Shown: piece after piece, positions 25,313-34,399 of the stretch
Layout: each line of letters begins with the position of its first letter
How positions within the stretch are numbered: position 1 is the stretch's first letter
Assembly: GCA_964406155.1 (NCBI GenBank)
Contig: CAYOQR010000021.1
Coordinates: 12,077-76,076 of the forward strand
Origin: Dongia_B sp964406155
GTDB lineage: Bacteria > Pseudomonadota > Alphaproteobacteria > Dongiales > Dongiaceae
Direction: 5' to 3'
Length of the DNA: 64,000 nucleotides
The notes under the pieces: model-generated
Databases searched by the model: none
The model's input: only the letters and a program-made list of their open reading frames with translations
What the model was told of the DNA's origin: nothing
Made by a program: the position numbers and the translations under genes

Positions 25313-27042
25313 GCCGGCGCGTGACCTTCAAGACACTCTGGCTCGTCTCAGAAGCCGAAAGGAAAGCCAGACGGCAAGTTTTTCGGACGAACAAGACACT
25401 CTTTTTGGGTGGCAACGGGACCGGTAAGTCACGTTTGACTAAGAACATGTTTTGGGTGTTCGGTTGCGAGCCCCTCAAACGTGACGTTGGCGCCTGGGAT
25501 CCTGACACTGTCGTCGGTTTAGACTTTGAATATAAAGACAAGAACTACTTAGTTCTGCGCCAAGGTAAGCGCATGGGGCTCTTCACGGAAGACGGAAAAC
25601 TCTTGTTTGCAGCCGACAACCAGAGCTCATGGGCACGCGAAATTTCACCTTTCTTTGGTTACCATCTTCAATTTCAGCGACCGAATGCGAACATCTTTAG
25701 CCAAGCTGGGCCGGACTATTTGACACTTCCATTTTATATGGATCAGGACGGAAGTTGGGGTAGCGACTGGGATACTTACAAATCGCTCACTCAGTTCAAG
25801 GGATCTGCCAAGAAGCTTGCTTTTCAAGCCTTTCTCGGAATGCGTCCCAATGCCTATTTCAAGGCAAAACAATTGAAAGACCAAGCACATGGGTACGTTC
25901 TCGAAAAACGCCGTGAACTTGATGCTCAAAGAATAGCATTTCATAAGGTACGAGGCGTTTTGCCGAAGAATCTTCCATCATTAAATATTAAAGCATTTAG
26001 AGCTGAACTAGCAGAGCTCGGGCAAAAGGCTTTAAAAGTGCAAAAGCAACAAGTTGAGCTGCAAGCCAAACTGCTAACTACTGTGAATCTTCGGCAAAAG
26101 GTAAACACCGAGCTACAGTTGGCAGTCGGCGCGCACAAGGATCTTGTAGCGGATTTAACATATCTATCCTCGGTTCCTGACGGAACTCTCGAATGCCCAA
26201 CGTGTGGAACTATTCATATAGAATCATTTCATGCTCGCCTCCAATTGTCACAAGACATTGAAGCTATGACGGCTCTCGTTGCTGAACTCTCAAGAACCGC
26301 GACAGGTGCTCAAGAGGAGGAAGCGAAAATACGATCAGAGCTTCGGAAAATTGAAAGAGCGCTTGCCGATCTTGAACTGCTCACGCATGAGCGTAGGGCT
26401 CAGCTTAAGTTGGAAGACGTATTAGCGGCCCATAGCAAAAAAACGCTTGATGTTGCCTTTGAAAAAGTAACGTCAGAGTTAAATATGTCGCTATCTAAAT
26501 TAGAAGAAGACAAAGCAATTCATGCTGCGACAGTCAAGCAGTATGAAGACCGCGCTCGACAGAAGGAAGTCTCGGACTATTACTCAGCACAGTTAACTAG
26601 ACTTTCGGGTCTGCTAAACGTGCCCAAAGATGAGCAAATCTCGAAACCTAAACCTGGTGATCGCGGAGCGGCTGGTGGAAGTTCAGCTGCTCGATCATTG
26701 TTAGCCGTCCACTTAGCGATGCTTGCCACAAATGCAGAACACGGAGACACTGCAATGTTTCCATTTGTTGTCGACACCCCTCAACAGTCAGGTCAGGACG
26801 AGACCAATCTCCGATCTATGATCCGAGTGCTCGGTGAATCTGCAGGATTTAAGCATCAGGTTATTTTAGCTGTCGAAGAGTTGCCGTCGGCATTAGATGT
26901 AAGCGAGTTTGAGATAGTGCATTTTGATACCGGGAAAGGCGCACTGCACGAGAAAGAGTTCGTGATTGCTGTTGATCGATTGAAAGTACCCCTGCGATCG
27001 ATGCAGGATCAGATTTTAGCTCAACATGAAAAATCAGAATGA
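25309..27042 (+). CDS. lmuB-like: Rad50/SMC-like ATPase of Lamassu-like system
   Basis: A 577-residue ATPase with split ABC head. Walker A is GGNGTGKS at residues 34-41; long coiled-coil arms (about 190-290 and 305-430) flank a CPTCG zinc-hook-like motif with Cys296 and Cys299, as in Rad50; the signature-like GGSSAARSLLAVHLAML (about 457-473) and Walker B/D-loop FVVDTPQQSGQDETN (about 486-500) follow. The arms are short for an SMC. In Lamassu systems LmuB recognises particular DNA ends or structures and controls the LmuA nuclease. No lmuC-like third gene is present. It ends 58 bases before the terminase 3' end, where GC content returns to normal. Confidence 0.78.
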   Translation: MSRRVTFKTLWLVSEAERKARRQVFRTNKTLFLGGNGTGKSRLTKNMFWVFGCEPLKRDVGAWDPDTVVGLDFEYKDKNYLVLRQGKRMGLFTEDGKLLFAADNQSSWAREISPFFGYHLQFQRPNANIFSQAGPDYLTLPFYMDQDGSWGSDWDTYKSLTQFKGSAKKLAFQAFLGMRPNAYFKAKQLKDQAHGYVLEKRRELDAQRIAFHKVRGVLPKNLPSLNIKAFRAELAELGQKALKVQKQQVELQAKLLTTVNLRQKVNTELQLAVGAHKDLVADLTYLSSVPDGTLECPTCGTIHIESFHARLQLSQDIEAMTALVAELSRTATGAQEEEAKIRSELRKIERALADLELLTHERRAQLKLEDVLAAHSKKTLDVAFEKVTSELNMSLSKLEEDKAIHAATVKQYEDRARQKEVSDYYSAQLTRLSGLLNVPKDEQISKPKPGDRGAAGGSSAARSLLAVHLAMLATNAEHGDTAMFPFVVDTPQQSGQDETNLRSMIRVLGESAGFKHQVILAVEELPSALDVSEFEIVHFDTGKGALHEKEFVIAVDRLKVPLRSMQDQILAQHEKSE

Positions 27043-27100
27043 TACATTTTCTGAAGCAGTATGTGCTCGGTGTACATCGTCCTTAAGCAAACCATATCTC

Positions 27101-28801
27101 TCAAAAAAACGGATCCCACTCACTCACCACCCTGCCCGCATCCCCGCCCCCGAAATGCCGCCCGGCCGCAGTACCGGCCATTGCCGGATAGGCATAAGTG
27201 AGCGCCAGGGCATCGGCGATGTCGGGTGAGGCCAGGCCGCGTTTTTTCATCTCCTCCTTGCGTTCGAGCTGGATTTCGTCGCGGGCGTTGAAGCCGTATT
27301 CGATGGCGGTCAAGTCGGCGATCAGTTCGGGGTCGTCGGGGAGTGCGAGGCCGGATTTGAGGGCCTGGCGGAGATTGCCGTAGATCTCGGCGCGCTTGTT
27401 GGCGTAGCGCTCGATCTCGTCGGTCAGCGAGAGGCCGTCGGCCTTGGCGCCGAACTGGACGCCGATCACATTGACATGGAGCTGGCGCAGGCGATCGACC
27501 ACGCCGGCGCCGACACCGCCTTCATCGACGAAGATCGCATCGGCGCGCAGGCGCCGCGCCTCCTCGGCCACGCGGCCGGCGAGCGTCATGGTATCGACAT
27601 TGCGCAGGCGGATGGGCGCCAGCGTCCGGGCATCGCGGCCGCGGCGCGGATAGATGACGCTCTGGTCGTCGCCGAAGCGGGCGACATCGACGCCGATCAC
27701 CAGCGCGTCATGGGCGAAGGCGCGCGTTTCCGCCTTGAGGGCGGCCTGGATCAGATCGCTGCCGATGAACTGCATCGAGCCGGCGCGCGGGAACTGGCCC
27801 TTCACGCGCACCCGCACGAAATCGCTGTCCTCGCCGTAATCGGCGATCCAGCGCGCGATCTGCGTCTTGTTGGTGAGGACGACATGGCGGCTGTCGATCT
27901 GGCGATGGCGCCAGCGATGCCGCCAGCGCCCGAAGCATTCGCGGAACCGCCCGCTGTTGCGCGTGGGATTGCCGAAGGCGCACCACAGGATCTCGGTTCC
28001 CTGGTCGGTCAGCGCGCCCTCGGTCGTCTCCCAGATCACATCGGGAATGGCCGAAGCCTCGTCGAAGACGACGATCAGCCGCTTGCCCTGGTTGTGCAGG
28101 CCGGCGAAGGCCTCGGTGTTGCGCTCCGACCACGGTACCATGTCGATGCGCCAGGTCTTCTCATGCCCCGGCTGCGCCGCATAGATCGCCGTCGCCGAAA
28201 GCGTGAACCAGTCGTGGCACAAACACAGGCGATGCCATTTCGCCAGCTCCGCCCAGGTCTTGGTGCGGAGCTGGCTGTCGGTATTGGCGGTGACGACGCC
28301 GCGCGTCTCCTCATGGGTCGAGAGCGCCCAGAGCAGCAGCCAGGCGACCAGCGCCGATTTGCCGATGCCATGGCCGCTGGCAACGGCGATTTGCACGGGG
28401 GTGATCTGGACGGGGGTGATCTGGGCGGGGGCGATCTGGGCGGGGGCGATCTGGGTTGGCCCGATTTGGGCTGAACCGGTCTCGGTTGAAGCAATGCGGG
28501 TGGCTGTGTTGTCTTGAGTGATGCCGTCATCGGGCGCGGCCTCGACGGCCGCCAGAGCCTTACTCAGCGCCGCCTGGTCATCCGGCGCCTCGCCTGCGGC
28601 CTGCTCGCGCCCAAGCAATCCCTCGCCGATCTCGCGCAGGATCGCCCGCTGCCATTCGTCCGGGCCCCGGCGATCCGCCAGCACCGTGCCGGGCACGCCC
28701 CAGGGAAAGGCATAAAGCACGAAACCCAAGGGATTGCGGCTGAACGAGGCGATATCGGCGATCAATTGCCGCTCGGCGGCAAGGCTGTCGCTTTGCGTCA
28801 T
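27101..28801 (-). CDS. Phage terminase large subunit
   Basis: A 566-residue terminase motor-nuclease that would cut and translocate phage DNA into capsids. Walker A is ASGHGIGKSAL (about residues 144-154), Walker B LIVVFDEASAIPD (about 248-260), and the C-terminal nuclease shows VIGVDVARFGDDQSV and VDEGGVGAGVVDRL acidic motifs, ending with DIADALALTYAY. Just before Walker A the protein carries a pentapeptide array (QIGPT, QIAPA, QIAPA, QITPV, QITPV) from 15-bp DNA repeats, which is not a family feature. Its last codons coincide with the border of the AT-rich island. No portal, protease or capsid gene follows, so it is a remnant or domesticated. Confidence 0.9.
   Translation of the reverse strand: MTQSDSLAAERQLIADIASFSRNPLGFVLYAFPWGVPGTVLADRRGPDEWQRAILREIGEGLLGREQAAGEAPDDQAALSKALAAVEAAPDDGITQDNTATRIASTETGSAQIGPTQIAPAQIAPAQITPVQITPVQIAVASGHGIGKSALVAWLLLWALSTHEETRGVVTANTDSQLRTKTWAELAKWHRLCLCHDWFTLSATAIYAAQPGHEKTWRIDMVPWSERNTEAFAGLHNQGKRLIVVFDEASAIPDVIWETTEGALTDQGTEILWCAFGNPTRNSGRFRECFGRWRHRWRHRQIDSRHVVLTNKTQIARWIADYGEDSDFVRVRVKGQFPRAGSMQFIGSDLIQAALKAETRAFAHDALVIGVDVARFGDDQSVIYPRRGRDARTLAPIRLRNVDTMTLAGRVAEEARRLRADAIFVDEGGVGAGVVDRLRQLHVNVIGVQFGAKADGLSLTDEIERYANKRAEIYGNLRQALKSGLALPDDPELIADLTAIEYGFNARDEIQLERKEEMKKRGLASPDIADALALTYAYPAMAGTAAGRHFGGGDAGRVVSEWDPFF
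28388..28477 (-). repeat. In-frame 15-bp tandem array in terL
   Basis: About six units of a GGCGATCTGGGCGGG-type repeat as read on the forward strand, encoding QI(A/T/G)P(A/V/T) pentapeptides on the reverse strand immediately upstream of the Walker A region. Neighbouring units differ by one or two bases. Confidence 0.88.
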
Positions 28802-29368
28802 GATGCGGTGTCACCTTTCATCGCTTGCTCCTGTTGGGTGCTCGGGGTTGTGCCTGATGTGCTGAAGGTGTTGATGCGTCGATAGTCGGATGCCATTCGA
28901 TGCGATAGAAGCATCGACCGTCGGCATCTCATCTGACGTTGCCTCCCCTCACTCCGACCCTCTCCCGCCTCGTCGGCGTAGGCCGACATCCGTCGGCAGG
29001 GAGAGAGGGAGTGCTATTGCGGACCTTGCATCCACTCATCGGCCCCCCGACCTGCCCTCGGGCTTAACCCGAGGATTGACCTAGGAGTCCATAAGTGAAA
29101 GCAGAGCGCTACATCTCGCATGGATTGCCGGGTCAAGCCCGGCAATGACAACGGAGAGGGCACCTACGCTGTTGCGGACCTTGGCATCCACTCCTCTGTC
29201 ACCCCCGGGATTGACCCGGGGGTCCATGGGAAATGCCGTGCACCGCCTCTCCCCTGGAGTGCCCTGCCGACGAATGTCGGCCTATGCCGACAGGATCAAG
29301 TCCGGCAATGACAACCGAGAGAGAAGGCGCGCCCTGTGCGAGGCTGGGAAACACTCCCCTGCCCTCGC
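28802..29368. repeat. Intergenic repeat cluster between terminase genes
   Basis: No gene. A type B element lies at about 28945-29012. Type A material follows: a decayed copy at 29050-29085, one inner palindrome at 29120-29148 and a further copy at 29195-29312 that has a B core (CCGACGAATGTCGGCCTATGCC) inserted. Terminase small and large genes are normally adjacent, so this 570 bp has been filled by repeats. Confidence 0.8.
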
Positions 29369-30433
29369 CTAATCCTCCTGCCGGCCCTCCGCGCGCCGGT
29401 CGCCACGTGCCGATGATGCGATCACCTCGCCCTCGATCACCCGCGCCTCATCGCCTGGGCGCGCGCTGTCGCCGCTCCGTCCGTTTGTCATCTGTTCATC
29501 GCGCACGCGCTTGCGGGCGGCTTCGATGGCATGGGCGAGGTCGCTGCCGACGCCGAGTTCGACGCGGTCCTTGAACAGGCCGAGATAGCGGCCCAGCAGT
29601 TCCAGCGCCTTGGTCTTGTCCCAGCGCTTGATCTTGCGCAGCTCCAGCACGGGCGTCTCGGTTGCGGCATCGTCCGCCACCTCGCTCGCCGGGCCACCGG
29701 CCGCGTCATTCGTCTCACCGGCCGTCATCGCATCGGTCGTCATCGCCTCGGCGGTCGCCCCAGCGCCGCCTTTGCCGCGTGCTCCCGGGCGTGTGCCGGC
29801 CGTGCGCGAACTGCTTGCCCGTGAACTACTTGCCCGCGAACCGGCCGCGCGGGAACCGCCCGCGCGAGAACCGCCCGCGCGCGAGCCGGCGAGAACCAGC
29901 ACCTCCATGGCGGCGATGCTGGCGGCATTGGCCTCGTCCAACTCGTGGATCGGCTTCAACCGCCCGTCCGGGGTGAAGAGGTCGCGCGGATCGGCGAAAG
30001 CCAGCTTCGCCAGTTCCGCGACGATGCGCTCGACGGTGACTTCGCGCCGCGCCCGCACACCTGCCTGCGCGGCCTCGATCGCCGCCGCCACCAGCGGCAG
30101 CCGCAGCAGTTTATAGGCCTGGCTTCGGGCGCTCGTGGGTGTGTAGCCCGCAAGCTGCGCGGCCTCCCTGGCATTGCCCAGTTTCAGATAGAGTTCGACG
30201 AAGCGCGACTGCCGTGCGGTCAGCACCTTGCCGCACCAGCCGCTCGATCCAGCGCCGCCGGCATGGCCGGTATCGGCGCGGCCGGATGCGACACGACCGG
30301 ATGCGATGCGGCGCGGGCCAGGATCCAGGTTCAGATCCAGCTCCAGATTCAAGCCAGGATGTGGGCTTCGACCTGAGTCCGGACCTGGCATCTGTTCCGG
30401 TATCGGTGCCGGCAATCGGGGTTTTCGTGTCAT
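29369..30433 (-). CDS. Phage terminase small subunit
   Basis: A 354-residue protein with a terminase small-subunit core: LTARQSRFVELYLKLGNAREAAQLAGYTPTSARSQAYKLLRLPLVAAAIE is the DNA-binding HTH region near residues 71-120, followed by TVERIVAELAKLAFADPRDLFTPDGRLKPI, typical of the Terminase_2 family. The protein is about twice the usual length because of a long disordered insertion that includes a Ser-Arg-Ala-Gly array (GSRAG units, 29800-29890) and Ala/Thr-rich sequence, before a normal end (IKRWDKTKALELLGRYLGLFKD). The N-terminal 65 residues are also repetitive. The start at 30433 removes 39 spurious codons. It precedes terL in the normal order. Confidence 0.85.
   Translation of the reverse strand: MTRKPRLPAPIPEQMPGPDSGRSPHPGLNLELDLNLDPGPRRIASGRVASGRADTGHAGGAGSSGWCGKVLTARQSRFVELYLKLGNAREAAQLAGYTPTSARSQAYKLLRLPLVAAAIEAAQAGVRARREVTVERIVAELAKLAFADPRDLFTPDGRLKPIHELDEANAASIAAMEVLVLAGSRAGGSRAGGSRAAGSRASSSRASSSRTAGTRPGARGKGGAGATAEAMTTDAMTAGETNDAAGGPASEVADDAATETPVLELRKIKRWDKTKALELLGRYLGLFKDRVELGVGSDLAHAIEAARKRVRDEQMTNGRSGDSARPGDEARVIEGEVIASSARGDRRAEGRQED
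29800..29890 (-). repeat. In-frame 15-bp tandem array in terS
   Basis: Repeats of a GCGCGCGGGAACCGCC-like/CGAACTACTTGCCCGTG-like 15-bp unit encode GSRAG, GSRAG, GSRAA, GSRAS, SSRAS, SSRTA, GTRPG on the reverse strand. Confidence 0.85.
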
Positions 30434-31016
30434 GACGGCAGCATAACCGAATATTGTTAATTTATCAACATAATGAAAATGACGTTGCGTGAAATCCGGC
30501 CGGCACCAAGCCCGCAACCGCCGCGCAACCAGCACCGAAACCACGCACATTCCTATATAAATAAATAATTATTTTAAGAAAGATAAGAATAAGGTGACGC
30601 TTGAGGACATTTTTATAAACACAATATGCGATCCGATGCTGCCTCCGGTGGTGATGTCTCTCTCCCCGGTCGCCGCAACCCGCAACGGCGCGGTTTTCCT
30701 GAGGCCGCCGGTTGCGCTCCGGTGCCCCCGACGGGGCCGGGCCGGATGTCTCCAACCCTGCGAACGTCCGATCACATCCGCGCGATGGCGGCCGCAACGG
30801 GGGGATCCACGGAGCCGGCGGCCGGAATAACTTGGCCGGTTCGCCGTCTGTGTTCAGGCGGCGGTTGCACCACAACCTGAAGCCTGAGCGCCGGCCGCCG
30901 GAACGGCACATCGATCAATCGATCGCCAACCTCCCAATCGCCAATCTCTCAATCGCCAACCTCTCAATCGATGAACCATCCCCACACGACAAAGCATCCA
31001 ATGAGGGAGACAGCAC
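30434..31016. other. Intergenic region with AT-rich core
   Basis: No gene is supported. 30540-30620 is strongly AT-rich (TATATAAATAAATAATTATTTTAAG) and is the likeliest place for promoters. A tandem CAATCGCCAACCTCT array lies at 30916-30970, directly before the ribosome binding site of the next gene. Confidence 0.5.
30916..30970. repeat. 15-bp tandem array upstream of a start codon
   Basis: CAATCGATCGCCAACCTCC, CAATCGCCAATCTCT, CAATCGCCAACCTCT and a partial CAATCG; the last unit ends about 45 bases before the ATG at 31017. Confidence 0.88.
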
Positions 31017-31796
31017 ATGAACAAGCTTCCCCCGAACACCCGGCTCCAAAACACCCGTCCCCAGAACTCCCATTCCCAGAACTCCCATTCTCCCGGTACT
31101 CGTCCCACTGACATCCGCCATCCGAACACCCGCCGCGCGCGCCTGGCACTGCTGGCGGCGGCCAGTGTGCTGGCGTTCGGCCTCGGCCTGGCCCCGGCCG
31201 ACGCCAAGGATAAGGACCATGGCAACGGCAATGGTGCCGCCAGCCATGCCACCAGCCAAGGCAATGGTCAAAGCAACGGCAGCGCATCGGGAAGCAGTGC
31301 ATCGGGAACCGGTGCATCCGGCAACGGCGCGGCCAGTAACGGCACCGCCGGCAACAGCGCAGCCACCGGCGGCGTCAGCACCGCGAGCCTCGGCACCTCG
31401 GCCGGCACCGGCGCCATGGCCGGCATTGACAAGCAGCACGCCACCACCGCCTCGGCCACGGCCGATGCCACCGCGCCCGGTGTGACCGCGACCTCGGTCA
31501 CCCAATCGCGCACCATCGTCACGCCGCATATGGTGATGAGCAAGTCAAAGTCGATGACCAAGGTGAAGGGCGTCGATGGCGACATGGCGATGGCCAAGTC
31601 GCACAGCATGGCGAAGACATTGGATACGCCCGGTAATGTCTCCACCCGCACCACCACGCGCACCGGTGTGAAGGCCACGGGCGATGCCACGGCCAATGCG
31701 ACTGCCGGCGCCACGGCGACCATCGGCAATGGCAGCGGCACCAGCGCCGGCGACAGCGCCGTCAGCGATGCGGGCACCAGTGCCTCCATCAAATAG
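31017..31796 (+). CDS. Secreted low-complexity Ala/Ser/Thr/Gly protein
   Basis: A 259-residue exported protein. The n-region (residues 1-40) is a pentapeptide array (NTRLQ, NTRPQ, NSHSQ, NSHSP, GTRPT) from 15-bp repeats; it is followed by a hydrophobic signal core (LALLAAASVLAFGLGLAPADA, cleavage near residue 62). The mature part is almost pure Gly/Ala/Ser/Thr/Asn with a short basic, Met-rich stretch (VMSKSKSMTKVKGV). It looks disordered; no family is recognised. The start is supported by GGGAGA ten bases upstream. It could be a surface or matrix protein, but nothing in the sequence proves this. Confidence 0.65.
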   Translation: MNKLPPNTRLQNTRPQNSHSQNSHSPGTRPTDIRHPNTRRARLALLAAASVLAFGLGLAPADAKDKDHGNGNGAASHATSQGNGQSNGSASGSSASGTGASGNGAASNGTAGNSAATGGVSTASLGTSAGTGAMAGIDKQHATTASATADATAPGVTATSVTQSRTIVTPHMVMSKSKSMTKVKGVDGDMAMAKSHSMAKTLDTPGNVSTRTTTRTGVKATGDATANATAGATATIGNGSGTSAGDSAVSDAGTSASIK

Positions 31797-32186
31797 AGCG
31801 ACGCCGCCCCATCCCATGAGACGCAGCGGCGAATAAGACGACGCGGGGGCCGCGACAATATCGCGGCCGCCGGTCGGCATGCCGGGCAGGACGTGCCGGG
31901 CGTAGCCTGTCACGCGGCTCCATCCCTGCGCTTCCCGCACGATCCCGCGACGGCGCGTGCTTCGCGTGCGACGGCGGAACACCTTTGCATGCGGAGCCGG
32001 TTCGCGCCTTCCCGGTCCACTTGCCCCGTCCACTTTCCAGGCCGCTTCGCCGCTGCCCAGGACGCTGCACGGCAGCCATGTCGGAACCGGATGACGTGCC
32101 GGGCGTTTTGTTCCATGCGGGTGTTTCATCGACAGATTTCACGTCGACAGACTTCACCCGGCCTTGAGCACCACAGGAGGCCCAGC
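31797..32186. other. Intergenic region, no gene
   Basis: Nothing is supported. Tandem ACGTCGACAGACTTCAC-type duplication (GACAGATTTCACGTCGACAGACTTCAC) is at about 32129-32158, just before the next gene's ribosome binding site. Confidence 0.5.
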
Positions 32187-32387
32187 ATGCCGCAGCAGAC
32201 ACGCGAACTCGATCGCGAGAAACTGATTCATGAGCGCGCCGAGAAGATCTGGCGCGAACAGGGCAGCGATCTCTACCGCCCTGAGGATTACCGCGCCATC
32301 GCCGAACGCATGATCCGCGAGGAAGAGGAGCTTGGCCTGCCGGTCAACCCCTATCCCACCAACCGCCACGTACCGGATCGGCCCTGA
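32187..32387 (+). CDS. Small helical DUF2934-like protein
   Basis: A 66-residue soluble protein. DREKLIHERAEKIWREQGSDLYRPEDY (residues about 9-35) resembles the core of DUF2934 proteins (RIRERAYxLWxxxG), but the following part differs, so the assignment is tentative. The start is fixed by a perfect AGGAGG six bases upstream. The stop codon lies inside the first unit of a 15-bp tandem array, so the last four codons (PDRP) are repeat-derived and further in-frame stops follow every five codons. Confidence 0.65.
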   Translation: MPQQTRELDREKLIHERAEKIWREQGSDLYRPEDYRAIAERMIREEEELGLPVNPYPTNRHVPDRP

Positions 32388-32434
32388 CCGGATCGGCCCT
32401 GACCGGATCGGCCCTGACCGGATCGGCCCTGAGC
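32375..32434. repeat. 15-bp tandem array containing a stop codon
   Basis: Four units of GGATCGGCCCTGACC (the last GGATCGGCCCTGAGC). In frame with the upstream gene each unit carries TGA, so the gene's own end has been multiplied. Confidence 0.95.
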
Positions 32435-32620
32435 GATCATCTCGCGCGGGGCGAAGACAATCACACGGCTTGTGGTTGCGGTGGCCTCGCCTGCCCATCT
32501 CATCGCAGGAATTTGTCGAGGAATGCGGCAATGCCAGCGGCAGCGACCTTCGCCGACTCCTCAATGCGACAGACAAGTCAATAACGACCGTCCTTCACGC
32601 GCGCCGCCCCTACCCGGCTT

Positions 32621-32666
32621 GCCCTTATTCAGCCTGTCCCTATTCAGCTTGTCCCTATTCAGCTTG
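32621..32666. repeat. 15-bp tandem array containing the hpnL-like stop
   Basis: Units CCCTTATTCAGCCTG, TCCCTATTCAGCTTG, TCCCTATTCAGCTTG. The reverse-strand stop codon TAG of the HpnL-like gene lies inside the last unit, so the coding end (QAE-stop) is repeated downstream. Confidence 0.92.
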
Positions 32667-33707
32667 CCTGCGCGTCAGCGCGCGGCGGCTTTCCATCACC
32701 TGCCAGCCGAGGAGGACCGGCAGGCCGATCAGCAGGTCGCGGCCGCGCCGCAGCAGCGACAACGCCACCGCCGCCGCCGGCGGCACGCCGAGCAGGACAC
32801 TCAGCGCCGCATAGGCCGCCTCCTGCATGCCGATCGCATTGGGGATGAAGAAGATCAGGCTGCGGCCGACGGCGAGGATGCTGTCGAGCGCCAGGACCGC
32901 CCCGACCGTCACCTTGACGCCCATCAGATGCAAGCTCAGCCAGGCCTCCAACCCGCCGAGGAACCAGCAGCAGCTATGCAGCAGCAGCGCCCGCGCCAGC
33001 ATGCCGCGCCGCGCATGGATGCGCCGGATCTCCCAGGCGAGCCCGCCGCTCAGGTTGCCGGCATCGGTGCTCTCGAGAGCGTTGTTGCGGAGAGCGGCAT
33101 TTCCATTGACCGCATTGCCGCCTGCCACCGCCTTGCTCTCGCTTTGCCACAGCCGCGCGATGCGCTCGCTGAGGCGCTCCAGCAAACCGGCGCCGCGCGA
33201 CTGCACGGCGATGAACAGCAGGCCCAGCACCACCGAGACCAGGATGGCGATCAGTGCCGGCAGGATGACCGGGTTATGCGGCTTCAGCACGTCAAGCAGA
33301 CCGAGCCCCGCCATCATATAGGGCGTCTTGGCGAGGAACTCGATGGCGATATCGACGATGGTCGACGCGGCGGCGAAGCGCCCCGGCACGCCGGTCATCG
33401 ACAGCGCCCGCGCACCCAGCACGCAGCCGCCGAGCTGGGTCAGCGGCAGGGCCTCGCTGCCGGATTCCCGCACCAGGCGGCCCCAGATATAAGCCGCAGG
33501 CGGCGCCGGCTGCAGCCCCCGGCCGAGGCACCACCAGGCACAGCCCATGATCGAGATGATGAGGCTGCGCCAGCACAGGATCGCCAGCAGACCGAGAAAA
33601 CCCAGCGCCCCCAGGGCCGCCATGATGGCGCCCAGACCGTAAGCCAGGACGACGCCGACCAGCAGCGCCAATCCGATCATCAGAGCAAGCAGGCTCCAAC
33701 TCTTCAC
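32655..33707 (-). CDS. hpnL-like: HpnL-like membrane protein (hopanoid-associated)
   Basis: A 350-residue inner-membrane protein with about eight hydrophobic helices, of the lysylphosphatidylglycerol-synthase/UPF0104 fold. The C-terminal block IFFIPNAIGMQEAAYAALSVLLGVPPAAAVALSLLRRGRDLLIGLPVLLGWQ strongly resembles HpnL, a protein associated with hopanoid lipid clusters; also visible are GARALSMTGVPGR and a loop (about residues 195-225) with extra Asn/Ala-rich sequence. HpnL is thought to act in membrane lipid transport or modification; its exact role is unproven. No other hopanoid gene is in the window. The stop lies inside a 15-bp tandem array. Confidence 0.8.
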   Translation of the reverse strand: MKSWSLLALMIGLALLVGVVLAYGLGAIMAALGALGFLGLLAILCWRSLIISIMGCAWWCLGRGLQPAPPAAYIWGRLVRESGSEALPLTQLGGCVLGARALSMTGVPGRFAAASTIVDIAIEFLAKTPYMMAGLGLLDVLKPHNPVILPALIAILVSVVLGLLFIAVQSRGAGLLERLSERIARLWQSESKAVAGGNAVNGNAALRNNALESTDAGNLSGGLAWEIRRIHARRGMLARALLLHSCCWFLGGLEAWLSLHLMGVKVTVGAVLALDSILAVGRSLIFFIPNAIGMQEAAYAALSVLLGVPPAAAVALSLLRRGRDLLIGLPVLLGWQVMESRRALTRRQAE

Positions 33708-34399
33708 GATACCGCTTCCACGCCGGTTCCCTCCCGCCCGGCGCAGGCGCCGGTCGCGGGATGCCGTCCCTCAGTCTAGCGCGTTCCAGCGGCGGTTGTC
33801 AGGGGTGCGGGATATGACGCGCCTGCGGTACAGGGATGCGGATCGGGATACCGCTGATGCATGATCGTCCCGCCGATCCGCTGCTTCCGCTCGTTTCAAG
33901 TGCATCGGCACAAGGCACGGATATGATGCGTCTCATCCGAAACGCTCTTCCATACCAAGTCCATACGAAGGCGCTTCACCTGCAGATATCTCCTGCGCAG
34001 CCCCTCAGCCCGCCCCTCTCCCGCACTGTCGGCCTATGCCGACACTCGTCGGCAGGGGAAGAGGCAGTGCTGTTGCGGGCGCTGTACGACACGATACCTA
34101 CCCAGATACACACATCCACCCAGTTGCCACCCCCGGGCTTGACCCGGGGGTCCATGGTAAAAGCCGTGCACCGCATCTCCCGTGGATTGCCGGGTCAAGC
34201 CCGGCAATGACAAACGAGTGGATGTAAGTGCCGCGCAAATCCCACGACAGCGCACCCTCTCCCCTTGCCGACGCATGTCGGCCTATGCCGACAGTGCGGG
34301 AGAGGGTCGGGGTGAGGGGATGTCGGCAGCCAATGAAAGCAACCGACACGCCACCATTTGGCCGGACAAGTGTGACCTGTCCGCGATGACACCAATCGG
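33708..34399. repeat. Intergenic repeat cluster, types A and B
   Basis: No gene. A type B element spans about 34008-34070, type A parts lie at 34128-34160 and 34183-34215, and a second B element in the opposite order at 34250-34322. From 33708 to 34000 nothing is recognisable. Confidence 0.8.
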
